Translations under genes and position numbers: made by a program
Notes under the pieces: generated by a model
Seen by the model: the letters and a program-made list of their open reading frames with translations, nothing else
The model's database searches: none
Told to the model about the DNA's origin: nothing
Part shown: positions 17,535 to 24,998 of the stretch, in pieces
Position numbering within the stretch: position 1 is the stretch's first letter
Layout: each line of letters opens with the position of its first letter
Assembly: GCA_937901285.1 (NCBI GenBank)
Contig: CALCHI010000358.1
Span: forward strand, 1 to 37,128
Origin: UBA8437 sp003445035
GTDB taxonomy: Bacteria; Planctomycetota; Planctomycetia; Planctomycetales; Planctomycetaceae
DNA: 37,128 nt
Direction: 5' to 3'

Positions 17535-18770
17535 ATGAACAATCACACACCGAATCATCAGTCCGACGGGGACTCCGAACAGGTCAACCAGCCCCGGCCA
17601 CAAGCCGGCCCGGATGAATTGCTTTCGTCGTATCTCGATGGCGAGTTGTCGGTCGATGAGACCGCGGCGGTGGAAGCTCATCTTGAGGTCTCCGAGGAGT
17701 CCCGTCGAGCACTCCAGGACCTTCGTTCGCTCTCCAACTACCTCTCGAACTTCCCCGTGGAACCGATCCCCAAAGATCCGGTTGTCTCGGCAGGAGCCTC
17801 GAAGGACGAGGCCTCCGGCACACGTTCTCGCCGTCTCCCGCTGATCGCAGCCGCCGTCGCGGCGGCGGTTCTGGTGATCCTCGCCGTGGTTCCTGGCGAC
17901 CCGGAGTCCCCTCCGATGATGGTCGCCAGCCACAACGCTCCCGCGCCGGAACGGGATCAGCCGCTTGCCGAAGCGAATGAGATGTCCGACGTTCAGCCCG
18001 ATTCCACCAACCAAATGGTGGCGGGTGGCGGATTCGGCAGTGCCGAGGCCGCCGGGGGTGGACTGGTCCTCCCCAAGTCACTCGACAAAGCCCAGGTCGG
18101 TCAGATTCTCTCGGCGGTCGATTTCTCCGACGGCGAGGCGGTCGTCGTCCGATTGACCGTCGTCGACATCGAGCAGGGTCTCGATTCGCTTCGCCTGCTA
18201 CTGCAGAAACACCACATCGCTCGAGCCGACGCGATCGCAGCGGTGACCGAAGATCGAGCCAGGACGGAACTGCCCAAGGGACCGCAGCCCTCGACAGATC
18301 AACTGGTCAGCGTCGTGGTCCAGGCGTCCCCCAAGCAGGTCTCCGACGCGATGTCCCAATTGCGCCGCGAGGTGCAGGCCGAGGTGAAACTGGCGGGCGT
18401 GCTCCGTGTGGCAGCATTGGAGACGGCCCCGGGCGGGCGCCGCGCGTTGAGTCGACTCAACGCCTACGGCAGTGACATCGCACGGTCGCCCCGGATCGCG
18501 ACCAATCGACGGTCGAAGCCGACCGGCGGAAAACGGGAATTGGGGACCAGGTCCGCAACTCGGGACACTTCAGCGTTGGCATCGGCCCAGGTGCGATTGG
18601 ATCTGCCGGCCCGGTTGATGCAGAAAGTCAACCGGACAACTGTCGACATCAAGCGTTCGGAAGCCAAGAGACGAAAACCGGCCGACCGGCGGATGCAGGT
18701 CGTCTTCGTGCTGGTGACACCACCGCAACCGGCAACGCCTCCAGGACCCGATCCCGACGGGGCCGCGTAG
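17535..18770 (+). CDS. Anti-sigma-factor-like membrane protein lacking zinc cysteines
   Basis: The ATG at 17535 gives 411 residues; in-frame alternatives are ATG 17490 and TTG 17460. Residues ~27-70 (ELLSSYLDGELSVDETAAVEAHL) match the N-terminal helical domain of zinc-binding anti-sigma factors, but the H-x3-C-x2-C ligand motif reads H49-L-E-V-S53-E-E-S56, so both cysteines are serine. One membrane helix follows (PLIAAAVAAAVLVILAVV), then a low-complexity linker and a C-terminal region with VVVRLTVVDIEQGLDSL and QLVSVVVQASPKQVSDAM. In this family the N-terminal domain holds an ECF sigma factor at the membrane. No sigma gene is adjacent; the partner, if any, is elsewhere. Metal-free members of the fold are known, so function may be kept. 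Confidence 0.65.
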   Translation: MNNHTPNHQSDGDSEQVNQPRPQAGPDELLSSYLDGELSVDETAAVEAHLEVSEESRRALQDLRSLSNYLSNFPVEPIPKDPVVSAGASKDEASGTRSRRLPLIAAAVAAAVLVILAVVPGDPESPPMMVASHNAPAPERDQPLAEANEMSDVQPDSTNQMVAGGGFGSAEAAGGGLVLPKSLDKAQVGQILSAVDFSDGEAVVVRLTVVDIEQGLDSLRLLLQKHHIARADAIAAVTEDRARTELPKGPQPSTDQLVSVVVQASPKQVSDAMSQLRREVQAEVKLAGVLRVAALETAPGGRRALSRLNAYGSDIARSPRIATNRRSKPTGGKRELGTRSATRDTSALASAQVRLDLPARLMQKVNRTTVDIKRSEAKRRKPADRRMQVVFVLVTPPQPATPPGPDPDGAA

Positions 18771-18775
18771 AGCCA

Positions 18776-19585
18776 CTAGTCGTCAAACGGAATTGGCCAC
18801 ATCAGCCCGGCGGTGAACCCACCGTCGACACGGACCACCTGCCCGGTCATGAATGCCGAGGCATCGGCTGCCAGGAACACCGCTGCCCCCACCAGGTCCT
18901 CGACTTCGCCCAACCGCCCCAGCGGGGTGTTTCCCAGGCCCCACTCCTGCATCGTCGGATCCGACCACAGCTTGCGGGTCAGATCGGTCAGGATGAACCC
19001 CGGAGCAATCGTGTTGACCCGCACGCCGTGTTCCCCCCACTCGGTCGCCAGTGAGCGGGTCATCATCACCAGGCCGGCCTTGCTCATGGCGTAGGGGGCC
19101 ACGCCCTTCAACGGTGCGTAGGTGTTCAACGAATCGACGTTGATGATCGTTCCCGATTCCTGGGCGATCATCTGTTTGCCAACGGCCTGTGCGGCCAGGA
19201 ACGCACCCTTGAGATTGATGTCGAGGATGAAGTCGTAGTCCTCTTCGGTCACCGTCTCGACACGCTTGCGACGGTTGACCCCGGCCACGTTCAGCAACAC
19301 GTCAATCCGCCCGAATTCGCCAATCACCTGCTCGACCAGATTGGTGATCTCGCCCGGCACCGCCACGTCACAGACGACTCCCCGCACCGGGGTGCCGGTC
19401 TCATCGCTGATCTCGGCCACGGTCGCCTCGAGCGTCTCGGCGTTTCGCCCGGTGACAACCACCGGTGCCCCGCGTCGCGCAAATCCGGCAGCCATCTCCT
19501 TGCCGATTCCCCGGCTGCCTCCCGACACGATGGTGACACGGTCGGAGACCGAGAACAGGGGATCGGTGGCAGGCAATTCGGTCAT
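18776..19585 (-). CDS. SDR-family NAD(P)-dependent oxidoreductase
   Basis: This is a 269-residue classical short-chain dehydrogenase. The nucleotide-binding glycine motif is SGGSRGIG (near residue 21), then VVVTGRN, CDVA, LLNVAGVNRR (NNAG-type motif), the catalytic serine region IINVDSLNTYAPLKG and the Tyr/Lys pair in YAMSKAGLV. The C-terminus has RVNTIAPGFILTDLTRK and VRVDGGF. The pattern is close to gluconate 5-dehydrogenase and 3-ketoacyl-ACP reductase-type enzymes, but the substrate cannot be fixed from sequence alone. Its stop converges with that of the anti-sigma-like gene, 5 bases apart. Neighbours do not suggest a pathway. Confidence 0.9.
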   Translation of the reverse strand: MTELPATDPLFSVSDRVTIVSGGSRGIGKEMAAGFARRGAPVVVTGRNAETLEATVAEISDETGTPVRGVVCDVAVPGEITNLVEQVIGEFGRIDVLLNVAGVNRRKRVETVTEEDYDFILDINLKGAFLAAQAVGKQMIAQESGTIINVDSLNTYAPLKGVAPYAMSKAGLVMMTRSLATEWGEHGVRVNTIAPGFILTDLTRKLWSDPTMQEWGLGNTPLGRLGEVEDLVGAAVFLAADASAFMTGQVVRVDGGFTAGLMWPIPFDD

Positions 19586-19671
19586 CGGGTCGGTCTCGAG
19601 TCAAAGGACTGCTGCAGGGGAGACGTGAGTGGAGGGCGGACAGAAAACCTCTCGGTCAGCCCGATCGGTTT

Positions 19672-19701
19672 TTGACGCGGTCGAGCAGACGACGGTATGC
19701 T
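19672..19701 (+). promoter_or_regulatory. Sigma70-type promoter upstream of the small ORF at 19755
   Basis: TTGACG at 19672-19677, an 18-base spacer and TATGCT at 19696-19701. It points away from the SDR gene toward the small ORF at 19755. Confidence 0.55.
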
Positions 19702-19707
19702 GTCGTC
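19688..19707. promoter_or_regulatory. Palindrome over the -10 box (possible operator)
   Basis: GACGAC (19688-19693), an 8-base spacer and GTCGTC (19702-19707) form a perfect 6-bp inverted repeat that embraces the -10 box of the promoter at 19672-19701. This is the place a repressor would bind; no regulator is identified. Confidence 0.3.
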
Positions 19708-19754
19708 GCCGCTGAGGTCAAGCAGCCACGCCCGAGGAAAGGGAGCCCGACCAG

Positions 19755-19976
19755 ATGCGATTGACCGACTGGCTGAGGACGCTGCGACACAATTTCCCCT
19801 GGCCACCCGAGTCCGAACCCATCCCGTTCCTCGTCGCTCCGAATCGACGCCCGCACCCCGATGGATGTATCCCCGGGGGCGTCTCACGCCGCTACGCCCC
19901 CCGTCGCCCCTTCGTGCCGACACGAAGACTCCCTGTCGGAATCCGCCGCGAGCCGCCACCTCGACCCGTATCCTGA
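19755..19976 (+). CDS. Possible small Arg/Pro-rich protein
   Basis: This 73-residue frame begins MRLTDWLRTLRHNF and continues rich in Arg and Pro. Three things favour it: a good promoter 54 bases upstream, an A/G-rich stretch (GGAAAGGGAG) about 11 bases before the ATG, and an N-terminus resembling the Arg-rich leader that begins many large planctomycete surface proteins. Against it: the rest shows no recognisable domain, and high-GC DNA gives many chance frames. It could be a small stand-alone protein or the remnant of a longer surface-protein gene. The rest of the 19586-20006 interval holds nothing else I can support. Confidence 0.35.
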   Translation: MRLTDWLRTLRHNFPWPPESEPIPFLVAPNRRPHPDGCIPGGVSRRYAPRRPFVPTRRLPVGIRREPPPRPVS

Positions 19977-20006
19977 TCGAGTTGGCTGGCCCCAATGCCA
20001 GCCGGA

Positions 20007-20294
20007 TCAGTCCTGCGGCACGTAGGGCAACAATCCCATGAAACGGGCTCGCAGAACCGCTCGACGAACCGCTCGCTGGTACTTCGCACAGCAACCGGTA
20101 CGACGCCGCGAGAGCATGTGACCGTTGCGATTGACCATCGAACGCAACATCTTCACGTCCTTGAAGTCAACGTAGATCGGGCGGGGTGAGTTGTCACAAC
20201 CGTCGGGGCAGAAACGGCACTTGAGCTTGCGTTGCTGCCGGGCCTTCCGCTTGCGCGCCTTGCGGATCTCGGCGCGGGACCTGGTTCGAGCCAT
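20007..20294 (-). CDS. rpsR: 30S ribosomal protein bS18
   Basis: This is a 95-residue protein starting at the ATG at 20294 (MARTRSR), 11 bases after AAGGA; the TTG three codons upstream is too close to that ribosome-binding site. Conserved S18 features are CRFC near the middle, YVDFKDVKMLRSMV, the signature RRRTGCCAKYQRAV and RARFMGLLPY. It binds 16S rRNA in the small-subunit platform with S6. The sequence keeps the cysteine-rich form (CRFCPDGC) and has a basic N-terminal extension. In most bacteria rpsR sits in an rpsF-rpsR-rplI cluster; here it stands alone with its own promoter and leader. Confidence 0.93.
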   Translation of the reverse strand: MARTRSRAEIRKARKRKARQQRKLKCRFCPDGCDNSPRPIYVDFKDVKMLRSMVNRNGHMLSRRRTGCCAKYQRAVRRAVLRARFMGLLPYVPQD

Positions 20295-20328
20295 CTGTAT
20301 CAATTCCTTACTACGTGCCAGCCGTGGA

Positions 20329-20351
20329 TCGACCCCGGGTTCCGGGATCGA
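20329..20351 (-). promoter_or_regulatory. Leader hairpin upstream of rpsR
   Basis: TCGACCCCGG (20329-20338), loop GTT and CCGGGATCGA (20342-20351) form a 10-bp stem with one mismatch. It lies in the transcribed leader, 35 bases before the rpsR start codon. Its position would suit autogenous control of ribosomal protein synthesis, but this is an inference and I do not claim the known S6:S18 motif. Confidence 0.4.
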
Positions 20352-20413
20352 CGCGAATCGTCGGGTCGAGGCCGAACGGCCCCGATACGAGTCGCGGACT
20401 GAGGGAATCGGCC

Positions 20414-20442
20414 ATTATGAAGACCGCCACCCGGGCTTTCAA
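20414..20442 (-). promoter_or_regulatory. Sigma70-type promoter for rpsR
   Basis: On the minus strand, TTGAAA (20442-20437), a 17-base spacer and CATAAT (20419-20414). The transcript would have a leader of roughly 110 bases before the rpsR ATG. Confidence 0.7.
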
Positions 20443-20520
20443 CCATCACCGGTCCGCTTGCACCAGCCGGTGAGTGTCCCGGTGGACACCCATCGACAAA
20501 GACGATCGCCGTCCCTCCGT

Positions 20521-20988
20521 CTACTCGACCGCCGGCGCCTTGGGGTCATCCGCCCTGGAGACATCATCCGCTTCAGCCGCGGCAGGTTCATCAACACCGA
20601 AGATCTGTTTCACCGATGGCCGCATGAGGGTCATGATCGTGAACACACCGAGAACCGTCCCGTAAGGTATGAGCAGGCAACTGATTCCACCCACGATCAG
20701 GCAGAACGTGTACCGCTGGCGAAGACGGAGACTTCGTCCGGACAACAAGATCACGAACGCCAGGGTCCAGAACATCAGGATCACGATCGCGGCGAACACG
20801 ATCAGGATCCAGCCGACAAACCGCGGTATCTCCGTGGCCGGGTGATCCTCAATCGGAACCAACTGCAACGCGATCCCGATCGCCAGGTGAATGAAGGGAA
20901 TGCACCCGACCAGCACCGTGACCCCCGCCGCAACGTAGTGGAAGATCTCCAGAAGTTTCAGGTGATTTTCGTCTTGCTGGGAAATCAT
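20521..20988 (-). CDS. Four-helix membrane protein of unknown function
   Basis: This is a 155-residue protein starting at the ATG at 20988 (MISQQDENHL); an ATG three codons upstream (MVFM) is also possible, while the longer frame to 21309 is low-complexity shadow. After DENHLKLLEIFHYVAAGV come four hydrophobic segments: VTVLVGCIPFIHLAIGIAL, FVGWILIVFAAIVILMFW, TLAFVILLSG with the following loop, and LIVGGISCLLIPYGTVLGV. The C-terminus is acidic and cytoplasmic-looking. The HLKLLxIFHY opening is a recognisable motif of a widespread family of small bacterial membrane proteins for which I know no function. It lies downstream of the VanZ-like gene on the same strand. Confidence 0.75.
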   Translation of the reverse strand: MISQQDENHLKLLEIFHYVAAGVTVLVGCIPFIHLAIGIALQLVPIEDHPATEIPRFVGWILIVFAAIVILMFWTLAFVILLSGRSLRLRQRYTFCLIVGGISCLLIPYGTVLGVFTIMTLMRPSVKQIFGVDEPAAAEADDVSRADDPKAPAVE

Positions 20989-21101
20989 GAACACCATTCT
21001 CGGAGGACCGGTTCGGCTGAGTCCCACTTTACCGGCCCGGGATCCGGAACTCGATTGCTGCACTCGCGGCACCGGCAATGCACGGGTCTGGGTGTCACCG
21101 T

Positions 21102-21551
21102 TCAGGATCCCCCGAGGTGCTGGTTGCCGTTCCCCGTCCTTACACCCCCCTGGGCCGGCCAGGCCCGGCTCACCAGCATCCCCACCAGCACCCCCACCGC
21201 CGCGCCGGCCACGTCGGCCGCCCAGTCCTTCCACTCGGCCGTACGGTGCAGCACCGGGACCATCTGGGTCAATTCGTCGAGGGCTCCGTAGACAACGGCC
21301 ACCCCCCACAGCCGGACCGCGTCGTGACGAAACACCGGCCGCCCAACGGCAACACCCTGGACCAGCAGCACTGCCAGGCCAAGATAAGCCACCAGGTGCA
21401 ACCAGGTGTCACTGACCTGGGCCGGGACGACCGCCGGCGGATTGGGAACGTGGGTCGCCACACACATCGACACCCAGTAACCGACCAGGACCAGTCGAAC
21501 CGACACCACCGGCCACGGTGAGCGACTCGGGCGAGAACTTTGCGACATCAT
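21102..21551 (-). CDS. VanZ-like membrane protein
   Basis: This 149-residue protein starts at the ATG at 21551, seven bases after a GGAGG ribosome-binding site; an adjacent ATG at 21548 and a GTG at 21554 are alternatives. It has a signal-like N-terminal helix (VVSVRLVLVGYWVSM), DTWLHLVAYLGLAVLLVQ, VVYGALDELTQ, the conserved EWKDWAADVAGAAVGVLVGM and a short tail. This arrangement, with the D-x-x-H and D-E-x-x-Q motifs and the basic-acidic loop before the last helix, matches the VanZ-like family. VanZ itself gives low-level teicoplanin resistance, but most chromosomal relatives have no known role. It lies 35 bases downstream of the aminotransferase gene. Confidence 0.8.
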   Translation of the reverse strand: MMSQSSRPSRSPWPVVSVRLVLVGYWVSMCVATHVPNPPAVVPAQVSDTWLHLVAYLGLAVLLVQGVAVGRPVFRHDAVRLWGVAVVYGALDELTQMVPVLHRTAEWKDWAADVAGAAVGVLVGMLVSRAWPAQGGVRTGNGNQHLGGS

Positions 21552-21586
21552 CACCCGCCCTCCCCGCCGACGCGGGCCCCGTCAGA

Positions 21587-22855
21587 CTACTCCTCGGCCT
21601 GGTAAGGCGTCTCGAGTCGGAACTCGGGATGGCTCTCGAGATAGGCCGCGATCCGATCGGTTCTCGAAAACGCTTCGGGCAGAAAGTCCAGCGCCTGCTG
21701 CAACCGCTCGTTGGGCTCGGCGCAACTGAATCTCAGGAACCCCGCCCCGGCCTCGCCGAAGCACTCGCCTCCCAGGCAGGCGATACCGAAGTCGTCGTCG
21801 GCTCCCTCCAACAGGTACATCGCCAACCCGTGACTCCGGATCCCCAGCCGGTTGCAGACGGGCATCACGTTGGGAAAGACGTAGAAGGTCGCGGTGGGGT
21901 CGAGCGAATGGATGCCGTCGATGGCATTGAGGCCGTCGGTCAGCAACACGACCTTGTCACGGAACTCGCCCATCACCCGGTCCCGTTCCTGGTGATCGTT
22001 GCCCAGCGCCGCGGCACCGGCCAACTGGACCAGCGGCGGGGTGCACGAAAGCGAGGTGTTGATCATCTTGCCGATCGAGTCGGCAATGCGTTCGGAGGTG
22101 ACCGCAAAACCCAGCCGCCAGCCGCTCATGCTGTACGACTTGCTGAAGGTGTAGGCCGCGACGCACTGGTCCATCATGCCGGGTTGTTCCAGCAACGAGT
22201 GGTGCCGTCCCTCCCAGACCATGTGGCAATAGGGTTCGTCGGAGAAGACCGCTATCTCCTTGCCGCGCACCAGGTCGGCGATCGCCACCAGGTCCTCCTC
22301 GGTCGTCACCCCCCCGGTGGGGTTCTGGGGCGAGTTGAGGAAAATGGCCTTGGGCTGAGGATCGTCGGCCAGGAACCGTTCAATCGCAGACACCTCGGGC
22401 CGGAAACCGTTGGACTGTCGCAACGGGGTCAACACCGCGCGGGCACCGCGGCGTTCGATGTTGGGGATGTAGGTCGGAAAGAACGGGCTGAAGACCAGCA
22501 CGCCGTCACCGGGGTTCAGGAAGGCCTCGCAGAAGAACTGTTCGAAGACCTTCGCTCCGGGTCCGGCCACGACGTTTCCGGCAGCCGCGGGAATGTTGAA
22601 CTCGTCGGAGACGAACTTCGCGGCCGCCTCTCGGAACTCGGGGATCCCCGGCGAGGGGCAGTAGTGAGACTGGTTATCCTCGATCGCGACCACGCCGGCC
22701 GACTTGGCCGAGGCGGTGCTGTCGAACGGGCTGTCGCCGATCTCGAGTTCGACGACATCCTTCCCCGCAGCCTTCAGCTGCTTGGCCACCGCCAACACGG
22801 TGAACGCGGTTTCAACGGACAGGGTTTGGGCAAACTGACTGAGAGCAACGGCCAC
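21587..22855 (-). CDS. PLP-dependent aminotransferase, class I/II
   Basis: This 422-residue enzyme starts at the GTG at 22855, which follows a strong GGAGGGAGA ribosome-binding site; longer frames to 22984 lack support. Fold type I features are VVELEIGDSPFD, VVAGPGAKVFEQFF, LNSPQNPTGG (carboxylate-binding Asn), VFSDEPYCHMVW (Asp pairing with PLP), the Schiff-base lysine near residue 239 in TFSKSYSMSGWRLGF, and RFSCAEPNERL with the substrate arginine. It transfers an amino group between an amino acid and a 2-oxo acid in the cytoplasm; the substrate is not determined. The unknown gene ending at 22909 lies 53 bases upstream and the VanZ-like gene 35 bases downstream. Confidence 0.92.
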   Translation of the reverse strand: MAVALSQFAQTLSVETAFTVLAVAKQLKAAGKDVVELEIGDSPFDSTASAKSAGVVAIEDNQSHYCPSPGIPEFREAAAKFVSDEFNIPAAAGNVVAGPGAKVFEQFFCEAFLNPGDGVLVFSPFFPTYIPNIERRGARAVLTPLRQSNGFRPEVSAIERFLADDPQPKAIFLNSPQNPTGGVTTEEDLVAIADLVRGKEIAVFSDEPYCHMVWEGRHHSLLEQPGMMDQCVAAYTFSKSYSMSGWRLGFAVTSERIADSIGKMINTSLSCTPPLVQLAGAAALGNDHQERDRVMGEFRDKVVLLTDGLNAIDGIHSLDPTATFYVFPNVMPVCNRLGIRSHGLAMYLLEGADDDFGIACLGGECFGEAGAGFLRFSCAEPNERLQQALDFLPEAFSRTDRIAAYLESHPEFRLETPYQAEE

Positions 22856-22908
22856 GTCGACGTCTCCCTCCAATGGATCCACTTGTCCCCGGGGACCACC
22901 CCACGGGG

Positions 22909-23652
22909 TCACTTTGTCGCAATCGTCTGAGCCAACGGACGCAGAATCTGCTCGGTCACGAACGCATCGAGCAACTCTTCGCACTGGGTTCGCAACGCCA
23001 CGAGCGTGTCTTCAAACGAGGCATCGGCCTCGAGGCTCCCGTACTGTCGAACGGTGAAATACACGCTGATCAACTCCTCGGGAAAATCGCCCTTTCGGAC
23101 CTGGTAGGCATTTGTCCGGGTTTCGATCATCAACCGCGCCTGGCGGCGGCAGGTCTCATCGAGACTCAACGTGATGGCCGGCTCGTAGTTGAGCACCTCC
23201 GAGCCAGACATCTCCATCAGTCCTTCCAACGCATTCATCGTCCCCAGCGCTTCGGCCACCAATGCGTCGTGATTCCCACTGTAGGCAAAGTCAAAACCCA
23301 TCATGTAATCGAGTGCTTCGCAGTCCAGCGGGCTGACCGACAGCATGTACGGCACCTGCTGGAGCACCAGCAGGTGCTGTTCGAGTGACGCGTCGAGATC
23401 GTCGGGATTGACGTGCCCGCTGTTGATCCGCCGGGGCTCGATCGACAACCACCGTTGCTGACCCTGGTCCTTGTCCTCCTCGAGCACGAAATCTCCGTTG
23501 TCGCGAGTGTAAAAGTTGCGCATCGTCGGATACGACTTCTGTACCCGCTCCAGGAACCCGAGCACCGTCTCCCGGTTGTTCGGGAGAGCCATCTCGGTGC
23601 TCAGGTTCATGTTGCTGTAGTAGTCGTCCGCCAGCGAGCTGTAGGCGTTCAT
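22909..23652 (-). CDS. Conserved hypothetical protein
   Basis: This 247-residue soluble protein (MNAYSSLADDYYSNMN) has no signal peptide or membrane helix. It is acidic and mainly helical, with a compact conserved-looking centre (FYTRDNGDFVLEEDKD, RRINSGHVNPDDLD, LSVSPLDCEALDYMMGFDF). I recognise its general look from planctomycete genomes but know no function. It has its own promoter at 23740-23768 and lies 53 bases upstream of the aminotransferase start, so cotranscription is plausible. Confidence 0.75.
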   Translation of the reverse strand: MNAYSSLADDYYSNMNLSTEMALPNNRETVLGFLERVQKSYPTMRNFYTRDNGDFVLEEDKDQGQQRWLSIEPRRINSGHVNPDDLDASLEQHLLVLQQVPYMLSVSPLDCEALDYMMGFDFAYSGNHDALVAEALGTMNALEGLMEMSGSEVLNYEPAITLSLDETCRRQARLMIETRTNAYQVRKGDFPEELISVYFTVRQYGSLEADASFEDTLVALRTQCEELLDAFVTEQILRPLAQTIATK

Positions 23653-23739
23653 GACCGGGAGAAGCCTCGAAGGAGAAAACCGCGGCCGGGGTTACCGATC
23701 GGCACCCCGATGGAGGTGTTCGCAGGCCGCAAGACCTCT

Positions 23740-23768
23740 ATTGTATAGCCCGTCGCAGTGACGGTCAA
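23740..23768 (-). promoter_or_regulatory. Sigma70-type promoter for the 22909-23652 gene
   Basis: On the minus strand, TTGACC (23768-23763), a 17-base spacer and TACAAT (23745-23740), about 90 bases before the ATG at 23652. The -35 box falls inside the GTG-extended frame of the divergent gene, which supports the ATG at 23797 as the start of that gene. Confidence 0.7.
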
Positions 23769-23796
23769 AGACCCCAAGATCTCGCGTCCGACATTC

Positions 23797-24315
23797 ATGA
23801 ACGGCGATCAATCCCCGCTGCTGCTGTCGGTCTTCCCCACGTCCCTGGGCTGGTTCGGGCTGCTCGGTGACGGCCAATCGGTCCACGGCGTCCAGATCGG
23901 CCACTCCTCGGCAACGTCCGTCAGACGGCGGATCGGGCCGGATTCGGCCCGGGAATCCGATTGGGATCCGGAGCTGAGATCTCGGCTGGAGGACTTCGCG
24001 GCGGGACAGCCGATCGACTTCGATGACGTCGAACTGGTCCTCCCACCCCTGACGAATTTCCGGTTCCTGGTGATGAAGCACGTCCGCCAGGTCGGTTACG
24101 GCCAGACGACCAGCTACGGTGAGGTCGCTCGGAAGATCGGGCGACCCGGTGCCGCTCGAGCCGTGGGCACCACGATGGCCAACAACACCGTCCCGATCCT
24201 GATCCCCTGCCATCGCGTCATAGCCGCCTCGGGACGGCTCGGAGGTTTCTCCGCACCCCGGGGCACTCGGTTGAAACAGCGTCTGCTCGACCTGGAAGCC
24301 AACGCGATCTCCTAG
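23797..24315 (+). CDS. ogt: Methylated-DNA--[protein]-cysteine S-methyltransferase
   Basis: This 172-residue suicide enzyme moves the alkyl group from O6-alkylguanine in DNA to its own cysteine. The winged-helix region GQTTSYGEVARKIGRPGAARAVG precedes the active-site motif IPCHRVI, with Cys near residue 138, and the trailing GGFSAPRGTRLKQRLLDLE. The N-terminal domain (LLLSVFPTSLGWFGLLG) is the usual poorly conserved part. The ATG at 23797 is preferred to a GTG at 23758 because a divergent promoter overlaps the extension. The gene is single-copy in the window and is followed by a DUF2617-like gene 95 bases later. Confidence 0.93.
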   Translation: MNGDQSPLLLSVFPTSLGWFGLLGDGQSVHGVQIGHSSATSVRRRIGPDSARESDWDPELRSRLEDFAAGQPIDFDDVELVLPPLTNFRFLVMKHVRQVGYGQTTSYGEVARKIGRPGAARAVGTTMANNTVPILIPCHRVIAASGRLGGFSAPRGTRLKQRLLDLEANAIS

Positions 24316-24358
24316 AGACAGGCCGATCGGGGCGGTAGCGACGCGTCGGGCCCAGCGA

Positions 24359-24364
24359 TACAAT
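24359..24364 (+). promoter_or_regulatory. Possible -10 box before the 24411 gene
   Basis: TACAAT at 24359-24364 lies about 45 bases before the ATG at 24411. I find no convincing -35 box at the right distance, so this is weak. Confidence 0.3.
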
Positions 24365-24410
24365 CCCTACGCGATCTCAACAGCCAAGGCACCCAGTCGA
24401 TCCGTTGCAC

Positions 24411-24953
24411 ATGTCTCTTTCTTCGGTTCGTCCCGACGCCCGCGAACTCGTGTTTCACCTGTTCGCCCGATCGGTGCATCCCGAGTTGCTCAACGTGCGA
24501 GCCGAAGCCGAGATCTGGCAGGACAACTACGCGGTGTCGCTGAAACTCTGTGACGCCGGCCACGTGGTGTCGTTGAGGATTCGAGGTGAGACCCTCACCG
24601 AGGTGACCTCGGCCCGAGAATATCCCCTGCCGCAGACACGCCAGCTGCTCGAAGAACGTATCCGTGGCAGCCAGCAAGGGTCGATCGATTTCGACAGCGG
24701 GGTCAAGTACCACGCCAGCTACCAGCTGGAGCAACTCGATCCCGAGGTGTTCCTGAACGTGCACCAGGAGCTGATCCGCGACAGCCGATCGGCCGCGGTT
24801 GCCTTCACGTTCCCCACCACCGGTCGCTTCGATCCGGCACCGCTGTCGCTGATCACCACCGACAGTTGGCCGGACAGCCTGCTGGTCAATGCCTTCCACA
24901 CCTTCCCCGAAAACGGGGCGGTGGTGAAAACGCAATCGCTGTTCGAGTTCTAG
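24411..24953 (+). CDS. DUF2617-like protein
   Basis: This 180-residue protein starts at the ATG at 24411 (MSLSSVRPDAREL); a TTG two codons earlier is less likely. It is soluble, with alternating strands and helices: VFHLFARSVHPELLNV, YAVSLKLCDAGHVVSLRI, LTEVTSAREYPLPQTRQLL, VKYHASYQLEQLDPEVF and SLITTDSWPDSLLVNAFHTFPE. The order and length agree with what I remember of DUF2617, but that identification is from memory. No function is known. Confidence 0.65.
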   Translation: MSLSSVRPDARELVFHLFARSVHPELLNVRAEAEIWQDNYAVSLKLCDAGHVVSLRIRGETLTEVTSAREYPLPQTRQLLEERIRGSQQGSIDFDSGVKYHASYQLEQLDPEVFLNVHQELIRDSRSAAVAFTFPTTGRFDPAPLSLITTDSWPDSLLVNAFHTFPENGAVVKTQSLFEF

Positions 24954-24998
24954 ACGGCCACCGATGCGACGGCCCGATCGGAACGGGCTCCGCGGGAC

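Noticed and set aside
20989..21309. N-terminal extension of the four-helix membrane protein
   Set aside because: The extension is Gly/Arg-rich, overlaps the VanZ-like gene and lies before the membrane-family start.
24970..24990. GCCCG...CGGGC repeat between convergent genes as a terminator
   Set aside because: The stem is only 5 bp with no U-run, which is common by chance at this GC content.
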